Of a stretch of DNA of 64,000 bases, positions 1-7,987 are shown one piece after another. The stretch is taken from assembly GCA_017935745.1 (NCBI GenBank), contig JAGBGX010000002.1, forward strand, positions 1 through 64,000. Reading direction: 5' to 3'. Position 1 is the first letter of the stretch; every line of letters starts with the position of its first letter. The translations under genes and the position numbers were made by a program. Source of the stretch: Treponema sp. (GTDB lineage Bacteria; Spirochaetota; Spirochaetia; Treponematales; Treponemataceae). The notes under the pieces were generated by a model. The model did no database searches. It was not told the DNA's origin and saw only the letters and a program-made list of their open reading frames with translations.

Positions 1-118
1 CAGGGAGCCGCCAGGCTCCCCCGAAGGCCCCGGAGACACCATCCGGTCGATAGGCCGCAGGTGCAGGCGCGGCGACGCGCACAGCCGGGCGGTACTAATA
101 GGCCGCGAGGCTTGGCCG
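1..118 (+). rRNA. rrl: 23S ribosomal RNA, 3' end (partial)
   Basis: The segment contains the conserved tail of 23S rRNA: the GATAGGCCGCAGGTG block near 50-64, the GGCGACGCGCACAGCCGGGCGG segment around 71-92, and GGTACTAATAGGCCGCGAGGCTT at about 91-113, which closes helix 101 in bacterial 23S. The 5' part lies outside the window. The 3' terminus near 118 is estimated from the E. coli pattern. No 5S rRNA is recognisable in the following 175 nt. Confidence 0.93.
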
Positions 119-186
119 CGCTGCCGCACCGCAGACCCCGCGGACCCGCCCGCGCGCCGCATCTCTCAGCACACAGCACACACCGC

Positions 187-216
187 AACCCCCCCCTCTC
201 CTCTCCCCCCCCCCGT
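187..216. repeat. Two homopolymeric C tracts upstream of lipoprotein operon
   Basis: Between the 23S rRNA and the first lipoprotein gene there is a pure-pyrimidine stretch with runs of 8 C (189-196) and 10 C (205-214), about 80 nt before the TTG start at 295. Poly-G/C runs of this length are prone to slipped-strand mispairing, and such runs upstream of genes vary in length in Treponema pallidum. I see no convincing promoter that places the tract at a defined promoter position. Confidence 0.6.
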
Positions 217-294
217 ACTCCTTTCCTACACGCAGCATCTATGTCATATATCGTCTTTTTATCTGCATTTTGTCTTGTGACGGAGGTTGTACAA

Positions 295-1011
295 TTGAAA
301 AGCATAGTGAAAGGAATATCAGTTGCGCTTGCAGTTCTTGCGCTGATTTCTTGTGGAACAACAAGAGAATCTGTCAAGGTTACAACAGGAGCATATGAGC
401 GCCTCGACTGGCAGGGACGTGCTACTGGCTCAGAAATTCCGAGCTGGGTTCTGGCTGTCGGAGACAATAATAAGAGAAAGATTGTAAAGGAACTTGATTT
501 AGATGGATATATGGTCTGGAGTTTCAATTCAAACGGATCAGATCTGGAATTTCTTCAGAATTGGACTGACAAGGTTGAGCTTCAAAGCAATGTGGCTCAG
601 TCTATCAGCACATCAATCGGCCGCGCCACAGAAGCTTCACTGGAAGCAGAGCAGAATATTGACGAAACTACAAAGAAAAAGACAGTCAAGGATGTTACTA
701 CTGTTTTGTCGAATGTCCGGGTAAACGGCTTGGAAAAAATTGCTTCATACTGGATAAAGAGCCGCGCTTCCACCGTTGCAAAGCCGAAGTCGGATTCAGA
801 TTATGAGACAAAGTACACATACTATTCAGTGTGGGCTGTAAAAAATGATCTCTATGAAAAGCAGATTCATGCGGCTATGAATGATCTTCCGGGAAATACA
901 TCTCAGGATCCGCTGCTTATGAGACTTATAACAGCATCTATTGAAAAGACAATGCTGGCAGATTCTTCTGCTGATGTTCTGACGTATAACGAACCGTCTG
1001 CGGAGTTTTAA
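295..1011 (+). CDS. LPP20-like lipoprotein
   Basis: A 238-residue predicted lipoprotein. I start it at TTG 295 because GGAGG (282-286) lies 8 nt upstream and the first residues then form a lipoprotein signal peptide ending in the lipobox ALIS-Cys20. The frame is open further upstream to a GTG at 61, but that would read through the 23S rRNA end. The body has an IPSWVLAVG segment resembling the PxWV opening of LPP20-type lipoproteins, then mixed helical sequence without catalytic motifs. The stop overlaps the ATG of the LpoB-like gene by one base, so the two are translationally coupled. Role unknown; the operon suggests an envelope or peptidoglycan-associated job. Family assignment is tentative. 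Confidence 0.75.
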   Translation: MKSIVKGISVALAVLALISCGTTRESVKVTTGAYERLDWQGRATGSEIPSWVLAVGDNNKRKIVKELDLDGYMVWSFNSNGSDLEFLQNWTDKVELQSNVAQSISTSIGRATEASLEAEQNIDETTKKKTVKDVTTVLSNVRVNGLEKIASYWIKSRASTVAKPKSDSDYETKYTYYSVWAVKNDLYEKQIHAAMNDLPGNTSQDPLLMRLITASIEKTMLADSSADVLTYNEPSAEF

Positions 1012-1625
1012 TGAAAAACGTATATTTTTTTGCAGTTCTGTTTTCGGCATTTGCTGCAGTTTCATGTGCTTCCACATCGGGTTCTGGGAATGTAACGCGT
1101 CTTGCATCTGATACAGTCATTGATCTGGACGGATACTGGAATGAAACTGATGTCAGGATTGTGTGTGACACATTGATTTCTGAATGCATCTCTTCTCCGC
1201 GGATTGCAAAGTTCAAGTCTCAGTATGGACGTTCGCCTGTTGTGATTATTGACTCAATACGTAATCAGAGCAGCGAGCATATTGACACTTCAATAGTAGA
1301 AAAAAAATTTCAGACAGCTATTGTCAATTCTGGTGTCCTTGAATTTGTTTCAAGCAGTTCAGAGCGGCTTTCGCTCCGGGAGGAAAAATCTGATCAGGCA
1401 GATCATTCTTCTTTGGAAACTGCTAAGGAAATGGATCAGGAAACAGGCGCTGACTTTATGCTCAAAGGCTCTGTAAAGACAATAGTGCAGACTTCTGATA
1501 ACACATCAGTGCGCACATATTTTGTCTATGCAGAGCTTCATGACATACAGACGAACAGAATTGTCTGGATGTCTGAAAATGACAGCATAAAAAAAGTTGT
1601 AAAACGGCCGAAGGTAAAGCTGTAG
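1011..1625 (+). CDS. lpoB: LpoB-family penicillin-binding-protein activator lipoprotein
   Basis: A 204-residue lipoprotein with signal peptide and lipobox AAVS-Cys19. The mature part matches the LpoB/YcfM family: a DLDGYWNETDVRIVCDTLI segment, then SPVVIIDSIRNQSSEHIDT, a GADFMLKGSVKTI strand and the C-terminal YFVYAELHDIQTNRIVW strand. In enterobacteria LpoB is an outer-membrane lipoprotein that reaches through the periplasm to activate PBP1b; that role is family knowledge, not shown here. It is the second gene of a four-lipoprotein operon, beginning on the last base of the preceding stop codon. Start ATG 1011. Confidence 0.85.
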   Translation: MKNVYFFAVLFSAFAAVSCASTSGSGNVTRLASDTVIDLDGYWNETDVRIVCDTLISECISSPRIAKFKSQYGRSPVVIIDSIRNQSSEHIDTSIVEKKFQTAIVNSGVLEFVSSSSERLSLREEKSDQADHSSLETAKEMDQETGADFMLKGSVKTIVQTSDNTSVRTYFVYAELHDIQTNRIVWMSENDSIKKVVKRPKVKL

Positions 1626-1672
1626 CACATATTTTTTTTGACGTGTTTTTCTGAAAGCGAAGTGAGATTGCG

Positions 1673-3103
1673 ATGAAAAAAGCATCCTGTCATTTTCAGC
1701 TTGTCTTGCAGACCGCTGTTTTTCTGTGCTTTTTATTGTGCGGCTGCGCTTCTTCTGGAATTGACAGCGTTGCGCTTGACGAAGCTTTTTATGCAGGAGA
1801 CTATTCGCTGTGCGCCGAGCTGATTCAGAATGCGTCCAAGTCAAAAAAGCATTCTCAGATAGACAGGCTGCTTGATATTGCGATCCTTGAGCATTATGCA
1901 AAATCCTATGAGGCATCCAGCAGAACCTTTTCCGATGCTGACAGAGCCATTGAGGCAGCGTATACAAAAAGCATTGCAAAGGCTGTCGGCGCTGCTTCCC
2001 TGAACGAAGGAATTTCGGAGTATGCGGGAAATATCTATGAATATATTTTGCTGAACGCATTTAATTCCCTGAATTACTACAATATGGGCGAGCGGGATGA
2101 AGCTCTTGTTGAAATCAGAAAGATAGAAATCAAGCAGAAGGAATATATTGCAAAGTACGGGGAGCTTGCCTTGGAAGACGAGGAAGCTGACTACAGTTCT
2201 GCAAACAGCTTTGCAAAATCCATACATGTGAGCATGGATTCTGTTTATAGAAGAATTCCGCGCAAGCCGACTGAAGCTGATTTGTACAAGGATTCTGCGT
2301 TTGCGCACTACCTTGCGGCGCTTCTGTATTTGCAGGATAAAAGCGGAAGCCCGGAGCTTCATGCCCGGGAATACAGCGCGCTCAGCAGAGGCGCAGGCTA
2401 TGCTTCCCTGAAAGAAGACCTTGCGGTTCCTGCCGGAATGGGACGGCTTGACATTATTTCGCTCGCAGGAAAAATAATTGAGCGGCAGGAAGGCACTGTG
2501 TATATTCCGAGCTTTGCTGAAAACGGAACGCCGCTTTTTATAACTTCAATTGAAGTGAACGGCGCTGTTATTCCTGCGTTCAGGCTGAAGTATGTTTATC
2601 CGTATGTTCAGGAAGACAAAAGCGGAAACCTGGTTCGTCCGCCTGATTCGATACAGTCGGTGACAGTTACGCTTGACGGCGGCGATTCGTCCCGGCTGAA
2701 GCTTATCGAGTGGTTTGATGATGCCGTCCGCAAGGATGTGGCAGTAAAGGCACGGAAGGAATTTGCCAGGAGCATTGTGCGCAGCACAGCAAAAAAAGCT
2801 GCCGCCGTAACGTCCGCTTCCTTTGCGATAAGCGCGGCTCCTGAGAAGCTGCGGTTTCTGGCCGAAATTGCGGCTGTGAAATCGCTTGATGCCGTTGACC
2901 TTGCGGAAACAGCGGATGTGCGCCAGTGCAGGTACTTTCCGAGCTTTGCGGCGGGCGGAGGCTTTACTGTGCGGCCCGGAATGTATTCAGGGAAAGTTGA
3001 ATACTTTGATGCTCAGGGAAACCTTGCTGGAACTGATCGGTTTGAAAATATCCGGGTTTCCCCGGGCGAAATTGCAATTGTGGAGTCTGTATGTGTAAAG
3101 TAA
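1673..3103 (+). CDS. COG3014-like lipoprotein
   Basis: A 476-residue predicted lipoprotein with a hydrophobic signal peptide and lipobox LLCG-Cys25. It resembles the uncharacterised COG3014 group often found next to LpoB: an N-terminal helical half with TPR-like repeats (YNMGERDEALVEIRKIE near residue 140), a short acidic EDEEADYSS segment, and a C-terminal beta-rich half ending in a PGEIAIVESV strand. Start ATG 1673 follows a GCGAAGTGAGATTGCG leader with only a weak ribosome-binding site. It overlaps the next gene by 13 nt. Function unknown; conserved co-occurrence with LpoB and LPP20 lipoproteins suggests a shared envelope complex (inference). Confidence 0.75.
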   Translation: MKKASCHFQLVLQTAVFLCFLLCGCASSGIDSVALDEAFYAGDYSLCAELIQNASKSKKHSQIDRLLDIAILEHYAKSYEASSRTFSDADRAIEAAYTKSIAKAVGAASLNEGISEYAGNIYEYILLNAFNSLNYYNMGERDEALVEIRKIEIKQKEYIAKYGELALEDEEADYSSANSFAKSIHVSMDSVYRRIPRKPTEADLYKDSAFAHYLAALLYLQDKSGSPELHAREYSALSRGAGYASLKEDLAVPAGMGRLDIISLAGKIIERQEGTVYIPSFAENGTPLFITSIEVNGAVIPAFRLKYVYPYVQEDKSGNLVRPPDSIQSVTVTLDGGDSSRLKLIEWFDDAVRKDVAVKARKEFARSIVRSTAKKAAAVTSASFAISAAPEKLRFLAEIAAVKSLDAVDLAETADVRQCRYFPSFAAGGGFTVRPGMYSGKVEYFDAQGNLAGTDRFENIRVSPGEIAIVESVCVK

Positions 3104-4158
3104 GAGCAGCAGTTTTTCTTTTTGCCGGAGCAGCGGCTTTGTTCGCCGGATGCGCATCTGTGTCTGCGGATAAAGGCAGCGCGCCGGAACCTGTTCCGGA
3201 ATGGGTTTCTGTTCCGAAAAAAGTGTATCCTGCCGACCGGTATTTCTGCCATGTCGGAAAGTCAAAGGACAAGTCTGAAGCTGAGCTTTTGGCGCTTGAA
3301 GGGCTTGCCGCGGTGTTCGGGCAGGATATTGCTTCAGCCGGCACATTTTCTTCCAGAATGGAAAGCGCAGCAGCTGCAGGAACAGTTGCTGTTGTGCAGT
3401 CAAAAAGCACGCAGTCTGACATTGTGAGGACTGTTGATATCAAGGCTCTTGCGGCAGCTGAAATAAAGGAATACTGGACTGACGGTGAAAATACGGTATA
3501 TGCGCTTGCAGTCATGGACAAGGCGAAAGCTTCTGCGCTCTATACATCAATGATTTCCAGAAACAATGAAGAGATTGAGCGGCTCCTGTCGTGCCGGGCA
3601 GATGATGCATATTCCTTTGAATCGTATGCGTGCATTGATTTTGCCAGGGAAATCGCGGCTTTGAATGAAGTGTACTTGTCGCGCCTTTCCGTTGCCGACT
3701 TTTCAGCATTTTGCGCCATAAAGGACAAATGCAGGACTCAGGCGGAGCTTTCTGCTCAGCTTGTGGATGTGGCGCGGCAAATTCCAGTGTACGTCCATTT
3801 TGAAAATGACTCAGGCGGACGCTGCGCAGCGGCTTTTGCAAAGGCATTCAATTCGTTTGGATTCAGGACATCGCAAGAAAAAAATGAGCGCTACTCTTTT
3901 TCCGGCAGGCTGAATTTTTCTGAAGCAGCTCCCAAGGACAAGTCGTCAGTTCAGTGCCTGTATTTTCTTGAGGCATCCTTGGCCGACACTGCCTTTGCCC
4001 AGAACCTTTTGAGCAGCTCCTTTAACGGAAGAAGCTCCGGCAACAGCTATGATGCTGCCGTAAACCTTGCATTCCGTGCAATTGAGTCGAAAGCGTCCGG
4101 CAGTTTTGCAAAGGAATTGAGCGCGTTTTTGCAGGGAGTCCGCATTCCTGAAAAATGA
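3091..4158 (+). CDS. LPP20 family lipoprotein
   Basis: A 355-residue lipoprotein with lipobox LFAG-Cys21. After a short linker comes VPEWVSVP, the PxWV opening of LPP20 domains, followed by ADRYFCHVGKSKDKSEAELLALEG and a strand-helix core ending near NTVYALAVMDKAKA. Residues from about 235 on form a second domain I do not recognise. It is the last gene of the lipoprotein operon and starts inside the end of the preceding gene. The T-run at about 4171-4178 after the stop may serve as a weak terminator. Function unknown; cell-surface or periplasmic location is predicted. Confidence 0.8.
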   Translation: MCKVRAAVFLFAGAAALFAGCASVSADKGSAPEPVPEWVSVPKKVYPADRYFCHVGKSKDKSEAELLALEGLAAVFGQDIASAGTFSSRMESAAAAGTVAVVQSKSTQSDIVRTVDIKALAAAEIKEYWTDGENTVYALAVMDKAKASALYTSMISRNNEEIERLLSCRADDAYSFESYACIDFAREIAALNEVYLSRLSVADFSAFCAIKDKCRTQAELSAQLVDVARQIPVYVHFENDSGGRCAAAFAKAFNSFGFRTSQEKNERYSFSGRLNFSEAAPKDKSSVQCLYFLEASLADTAFAQNLLSSSFNGRSSGNSYDAAVNLAFRAIESKASGSFAKELSAFLQGVRIPEK

Positions 4159-4188
4159 GCTTGGGCGCTGTTTTTTTTAGCAGTGCTA

Positions 4189-4217
4189 TTGACAATGAAC
4201 GCTGATTCCTCTATGAT
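4189..4217 (+). promoter_or_regulatory. Sigma70-type promoter of tRNA-Asn
   Basis: A perfect -35 TTGACA (4189-4194), 17-nt spacer and -10 TATGAT (4212-4217). The tRNA begins 18 nt after the -10 box. Confidence 0.85.
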
Positions 4218-4234
4218 AGATTCATATCTGGAAT

Positions 4235-4307
4235 GCTCCCTTAGCTCAGTCGGTAGAGCAATGGACTGTTAATCCATGTGTCGCTGGTTCAAGCCCAGCA
4301 GGGGGCG
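4235..4307 (+). tRNA. tRNA-Asn (anticodon GUU)
   Basis: A full cloverleaf: acceptor GCTCCCT (4235-4241) pairs with AGGGGGC (4300-4306) with one wobble. The D arm is GCTC/GAGC; the anticodon stem ATGGA/TCCAT has loop CTGTTAA with GTT at 4268-4270; the T arm is GCTGG-TTCAAGC-CCAGC. Discriminator G at 4307; the CCA end is not encoded. Confidence 0.97.
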
Positions 4308-4314
4308 CTCATAC

Positions 4315-4343
4315 AGGCAGCTGCTGTTTTGGCTGCCTTTTTT
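4315..4343 (+). terminator. Rho-independent terminator of tRNA-Asn
   Basis: Stem AGGCAGC (4315-4321) with GCTGCCT (4332-4338) and a 10-nt loop, followed by a run of six T. Confidence 0.85.
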
Positions 4344-4344
4344 A

Positions 4345-4360
4345 TTTGTGCGGAGGTTTT
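4345..4360 (+). repeat. TTYRTGCGGAGG intergenic repeat, copy 1
   Basis: TTTGTGCGGAGGTTTT directly after the tRNA-Asn terminator, followed by a GC-rich GCTCCGGTGCACGC segment. It shares the consensus with copies at 12126, 12237, 18948, 29957 and 47806. Confidence 0.55.
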
Positions 4361-4405
4361 AGGCTCCGGTGCACGCAGCAAGGTTCGCTCACTATCAGAA
4401 AAGTT

Positions 4406-4810
4406 TCAGTTTTTAGCAGTTTCCTTCAGCTGTTTGCGGTGCGTGCAGATTTCACTGGCGGCATAGGCGCAGGCTGCAAAACAGAGAGAGCCAAGCACAG
4501 CTCCTGCGGCATCCGCTGTCCAGTCAAAGAAAGAGCAGCTGCGTCCGGGCGTATAGTGCTGGTGAATTTCATCTATGATTCCGTAGGCTGCGGTCAGGGC
4601 GGCTGGAATCCATATCCGGGCGATGCTCCGTGTTCCGCAGGCAAAGGAAACCCAGAACGCCAGCCCTGCAAAGCATATTCCGTGGACAATTTTGTCTGCG
4701 CCTGCAAACGAAGGCATCTGCTCTATTTTTTCAAGATCAGAAAGATGCCAGCTTACGGCAGTTATAAAGGCGGCCGGAATCCATTTCAGTATTTTTACAG
4801 CGAATTTCAT
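4406..4810 (-). CDS. VanZ-like family membrane protein
   Basis: A 134-residue protein with four predicted membrane helices. The VanZ-like signature is clear: DKIVHGICFAGLAFW in the second helix region, then IDEIHQHYTPGR and FFDWTADAAGAVLG, which match the family's conserved DE.hQ..PGR...DW.AD..G pattern. VanZ-like proteins are small integral membrane proteins; some affect glycopeptide tolerance, but the general function is unknown. Start ATG 4810 has no Shine-Dalgarno; a TGGACA/TACAAT promoter ends 6 nt upstream, predicting a leaderless transcript. It stands alone between tRNA-Asn and divergent htpG. Confidence 0.85.
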   Translation of the reverse strand: MKFAVKILKWIPAAFITAVSWHLSDLEKIEQMPSFAGADKIVHGICFAGLAFWVSFACGTRSIARIWIPAALTAAYGIIDEIHQHYTPGRSCSFFDWTADAAGAVLGSLCFAACAYAASEICTHRKQLKETAKN

Positions 4811-4816
4811 GCATCC

Positions 4817-4845
4817 ATTGTATGCTCATTGGCGCGCGATGTCCA
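4817..4845 (-). promoter_or_regulatory. Promoter of VanZ-like gene (leaderless architecture)
   Basis: On the minus strand: -35 TGGACA (4845-4840), 17-nt spacer, -10 TACAAT (4822-4817), then 6 nt to the ATG at 4810. Expected transcription start is at or next to the A of ATG. Confidence 0.7.
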
Positions 4846-4888
4846 GCAGCGGCCTGGATATGCAGCGGAAAACCGAAAAACCAAAAGA

Positions 4889-4903
4889 CAAAAGCGTGCT
4901 GGG
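4889..4903 (+). repeat. CAAAAGCGTGCTGGG intergenic motif, copy 1
   Basis: CAAAAGCGTGCTGGG followed by GAAAGGAGGG, upstream of the htpG promoter. The same 15-mer with a similar purine-rich tail recurs at 58900-58914, upstream of hisH. A GGAGGG-TT-CCCTCC hairpin (4909-4922) follows only this copy. Confidence 0.5.
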
Positions 4904-4934
4904 GAAAGGAGGGTTCCCTCCCAAAGACGTTCAT

Positions 4935-4963
4935 TTGTCTTTTTTCTTGAATTTGAGTATATT
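4935..4963 (+). promoter_or_regulatory. Promoter of htpG
   Basis: -35 TTGTCT (4935-4940), 17-nt spacer, -10 TATATT (4958-4963). The predicted leader is about 70 nt. No CIRCE-type inverted repeat is visible. Confidence 0.6.
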
Positions 4964-5040
4964 ATTGTATTAAGCGGAATGCTGATGTTCCCGTCTGCAT
5001 GCCGCTTTATTTCATACATAAAAAAGAGGTGCACTGAATT

Positions 5041-7011
5041 ATGGCCACGTATCAGTTTCAGACGGAAGTAAATCAGCTTTTAAAGCTCATTATTCATTCG
5101 ATGTATTCCAACAAGGATATTTTCCTGCGCGAAATTGTTTCAAATGCTTCGGACGCGCTGGACAAGCTCAAGTACCTTACTGTTTCAGACGATGCATACA
5201 AGAGCATTGTGTTTAATCCGCGGATTGACATTTCGTTTGATGAAGAAAAAAAAGTGCTTTCGGTTCAGGATTCGGGAATCGGAATGGACGAGGCGGATCT
5301 TACAGACAACCTGGGAACAATTGCCCGCTCAGGAACAAAGGCGTTTATCGATATGCTGTCCCAGAGCGGAAGCAGCAGCTCTGACCTGATCGGGCAGTTC
5401 GGCGTGGGATTTTACAGCGCGTTTATGGCTGCAAGCCGGATTGACGTGTACACGCGCAAGGCCGGCGGAAACGGAACAGTCTTGCACTGGTCATCAGACG
5501 GAACGAATGCCTATGAGATTGAAGAGCTTCCCGCGTCTGACGGACGGTATGCGCAGTACGGATTCGACAAGGCTGAGACGGTCGGCTCGGTGATTGAAAT
5601 TCACTTGAATGATGACTCAAAGGACTACGCATCTCGGTGGAAGATTGACGAGCTTATCAAAAAATATTCAAACCATATTGCGTTTCCGATTTACCTTCAC
5701 TACACGCAGACTAAGTATGGAAAGGACGGCAAGGCGGAAGGCAGCGAGAGCAAGGTTGAGCAGGTGAATTCTGCCAGCGCGCTGTGGAAGCGCAGCAAGA
5801 GCGAGCTGAAGAAAGAAGATTACAATGACTTCTACAAGACAATCAGCCATGACGGAACAGATCCCCTGCTGTACATTCATACGCACGCAGAAGGAACACA
5901 GGAATATACAACGCTTTTTTATGTTCCGCAGACCGCGCCGTTCGATATGTATCAGGCTGACTATAAGAGCGGCGTCAAGCTCTATGTGAAGCGCGTGTTC
6001 ATTACAGATGATGACCGCGAGCTGCTTCCTGCGTACCTGCGGTTTGTCCGCGGTGTCATTGACTCAGAGGATCTGCCGCTGAATGTGAGCCGTGAAATTT
6101 TGCAGCAGAACAGGATTCTTGAAACGATAAAAACGCAGTCGGTAAAAAAGCTTTTGGGCGAATTCCGCAGGCTCGGCGATGAGGCGAAGAAGCTGGAAGG
6201 AAAGTCTGACGCAACGGAAGCGGAAAAGGAAACCGTTGCCAAATGGAATGATTTTGTAAAGTCATACAACCGTCCGCTCAAGGAAGGCCTGTATTCAGAC
6301 TTTGCAAACCGCGATGAAATTGCTGAAATCATCAGGTTCAAGTCAACTGCGGAAGAAGGCACTGGAGATGGAAAATGGACAAGCTTTGCGGACTATGTGC
6401 AGCGCATGAAGCCTGAGCAGAAAGCAATCTACTATATCAGCGGCAGCGACGAAAAGAATCTGCGCGCCTCTCCGCTCCTTGAAGCGTACAGGAACAAAGG
6501 ATTTGAAATTCTGATTATGGCTGATGATATCGATGACATCGTTATTCCTGCCTACGGCAAGTACAAGGATTTTGAGCTTAAGGCCGTGAACCGTGCCGGC
6601 AGCGACGAGGAGCTTGGCGTAGATAAGGAAGAGTCAAAAAAGAAGGAAAAGGCCTTTAAGCCCGTTCAGGAAAAAATCAAGAAAGCCCTTGAAGACCGCG
6701 TGAAGGATGTTGTGCTTTCAAAGCGGCTTTCGGACAGCCCGAGCTGCATTGTGATTGATGAGAATGATCCGAGCCTGCAGATGGAGCGCATGATGAAGGC
6801 GATGGGGCAGGGCGGCGGAAACCTTGTAAAGCCGATTCTTGAAGTGAACGCAGATCATCCTCTTGTAAAAAAGCTTGAAGGAGACTGTGACAGTCAGTTT
6901 GTGCAGAATGTAAGCGAGGTTCTGCTTGATCAGGCGCTGCTTGTCAGCGGCACGGAGCTTAAGGATCCTGCCGGATTTGTAAAGTCGCTTAACGCCTTGC
7001 TTTCAAGCTGA
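5041..7011 (+). CDS. htpG: Molecular chaperone HtpG (Hsp90)
   Basis: A 656-residue bacterial Hsp90, full length for the family. The N-terminal GHKL ATPase begins YQFQTEVNQLLKLIIHSMY, with FLREIVSNASDALDK carrying the ATP-contacting Glu/Asn, DSGIGMDEADL (N-box), and GQFGVGFYSAFM (G2 box). The middle domain contains RVFITDDDRELLPAYLRFVRG and SREILQQN; the C-terminal dimerisation domain ends LLSS. HtpG refolds or remodels cytosolic clients in an ATP-dependent cycle. Start ATG 5041 has a GAGGTG ribosome-binding site 9-14 nt upstream. It appears monocistronic. Confidence 0.97.
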   Translation: MATYQFQTEVNQLLKLIIHSMYSNKDIFLREIVSNASDALDKLKYLTVSDDAYKSIVFNPRIDISFDEEKKVLSVQDSGIGMDEADLTDNLGTIARSGTKAFIDMLSQSGSSSSDLIGQFGVGFYSAFMAASRIDVYTRKAGGNGTVLHWSSDGTNAYEIEELPASDGRYAQYGFDKAETVGSVIEIHLNDDSKDYASRWKIDELIKKYSNHIAFPIYLHYTQTKYGKDGKAEGSESKVEQVNSASALWKRSKSELKKEDYNDFYKTISHDGTDPLLYIHTHAEGTQEYTTLFYVPQTAPFDMYQADYKSGVKLYVKRVFITDDDRELLPAYLRFVRGVIDSEDLPLNVSREILQQNRILETIKTQSVKKLLGEFRRLGDEAKKLEGKSDATEAEKETVAKWNDFVKSYNRPLKEGLYSDFANRDEIAEIIRFKSTAEEGTGDGKWTSFADYVQRMKPEQKAIYYISGSDEKNLRASPLLEAYRNKGFEILIMADDIDDIVIPAYGKYKDFELKAVNRAGSDEELGVDKEESKKKEKAFKPVQEKIKKALEDRVKDVVLSKRLSDSPSCIVIDENDPSLQMERMMKAMGQGGGNLVKPILEVNADHPLVKKLEGDCDSQFVQNVSEVLLDQALLVSGTELKDPAGFVKSLNALLSS

Positions 7012-7120
7012 ATTAGTTCTGTCAGTTCATAGATTAATTGTATGCCGCGGCTGGAATCAGCTTGTTTTCGGCTGCGGTTCGCCGACTGTAACATTTATAT
7101 GGTATGAGTATTTTTTTAGT

Positions 7121-7858
7121 ATGGGAAAAACAAAGAAATCCGATGAGTATCTTGTCGAGCAGGACAATGATCACCTGCGGGAAAACAGCCTGACAGAATC
7201 ATCATTTCCCGTCCTTTCTGATGCCGGATCTTTAAATCTGGACAAATTCTATGAAATGGCGCTTGAGTTCCAAAGGCTCAAGATGATTTATGAAAGCGCG
7301 ATAAAGCAGGTTGTTACAAAGCTTGAAATTCTGAACAAGGAATACAAAGTTACGGGAAGGCGGAATCCGATTGAAACAATAAAGTCAAGGATAAAGACTC
7401 CTGAAAGCATTGCCAGCAAACTTGAGAAAAAGAATATTCCGTTTACTTTTCAGGCAATGATGGAAAATCTGACAGACATTGCCGGAGTCCGTGTTATCTG
7501 CCCGTATGTCTGCGATATTTACAAAGTCAAGGAAATCCTGCTGAAGCAGCCGGACATAGAGCTTGCGGAAGAAAAGGATTATATCAAGAATCCCAAGCCG
7601 TCAGGATACAGAAGCCTGCATCTTGTTGTGGAGTCAAAAATCTATCTTTCAAATGCAGAGCATAAGGTTCCTGTTGAAATTCAGCTGAGGACGATTGCCA
7701 TGGATTTCTGGGCGAGCCTGGAGCACGAGCTTCACTACAAGACGGAAACCAGCATTCCTGAGAGCATCCGCCGGGAACTGCTGAGATGCGCAGAAACAAT
7801 CGCAATGACAGACAGGGAAATGGAAGAGATTGCCGCCGAGCTTCAGGCGCTGGACTGA
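7121..7858 (+). CDS. Small alarmone synthetase, RelQ-like (p)ppGpp synthase
   Basis: A 245-residue protein containing only a RelA/SpoT synthetase domain. Visible motifs are VTGRRNPIETIKSRIKTPESI, DIAGVRVICPYVCDIYKV, KPSGYRSLHLVV and VEIQLRTIAMDFWASLEHELHYK, matching the substrate-binding G-loop and catalytic segments of RelQ/YjbM synthetases. The HD hydrolase, TGS and ACT domains of long Rel proteins are absent. It transfers pyrophosphate from ATP to GDP/GTP to make the stringent alarmone (family knowledge). Start ATG 7121 has no Shine-Dalgarno; a possible -10 TATTTT ends 6 nt upstream, so it may belong to the leaderless group, but the -35 is weak. Confidence 0.9.
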   Translation: MGKTKKSDEYLVEQDNDHLRENSLTESSFPVLSDAGSLNLDKFYEMALEFQRLKMIYESAIKQVVTKLEILNKEYKVTGRRNPIETIKSRIKTPESIASKLEKKNIPFTFQAMMENLTDIAGVRVICPYVCDIYKVKEILLKQPDIELAEEKDYIKNPKPSGYRSLHLVVESKIYLSNAEHKVPVEIQLRTIAMDFWASLEHELHYKTETSIPESIRRELLRCAETIAMTDREMEEIAAELQALD

Positions 7859-7915
7859 AATGCATCGTGCCTGCTCAAATTTGTGCAGAATAAGCGGTGT
7901 CTGCCGGAATATCAC

Positions 7916-7944
7916 TGGAAAAACTTCGGGCTTTATGATATACT
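7916..7944 (+). promoter_or_regulatory. Promoter of dtxR-like/argH pair
   Basis: -35 TGGAAA (7916-7921), 17-nt spacer, -10 TATACT (7939-7944). It supports the GTG 7988 start over upstream in-frame codons. Confidence 0.5.
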
Positions 7945-7987
7945 GCATAAGTTATGCGTGTCCTTGGCTCATGCATGGAGAACAGAA

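Noticed and set aside
61-294. Upstream extension of the first lipoprotein reading frame to GTG 61
   Set aside because: It would translate the 23S rRNA 3' end and a pyrimidine tract. A lipoprotein signal with a proper ribosome-binding site begins at TTG 295.
4346-5071. Long plus-strand open frame of 241 codons opposite the VanZ-like gene
   Set aside because: Its composition is that of a shadow frame, it overlaps the htpG start, and the minus-strand product has the clear VanZ signature.
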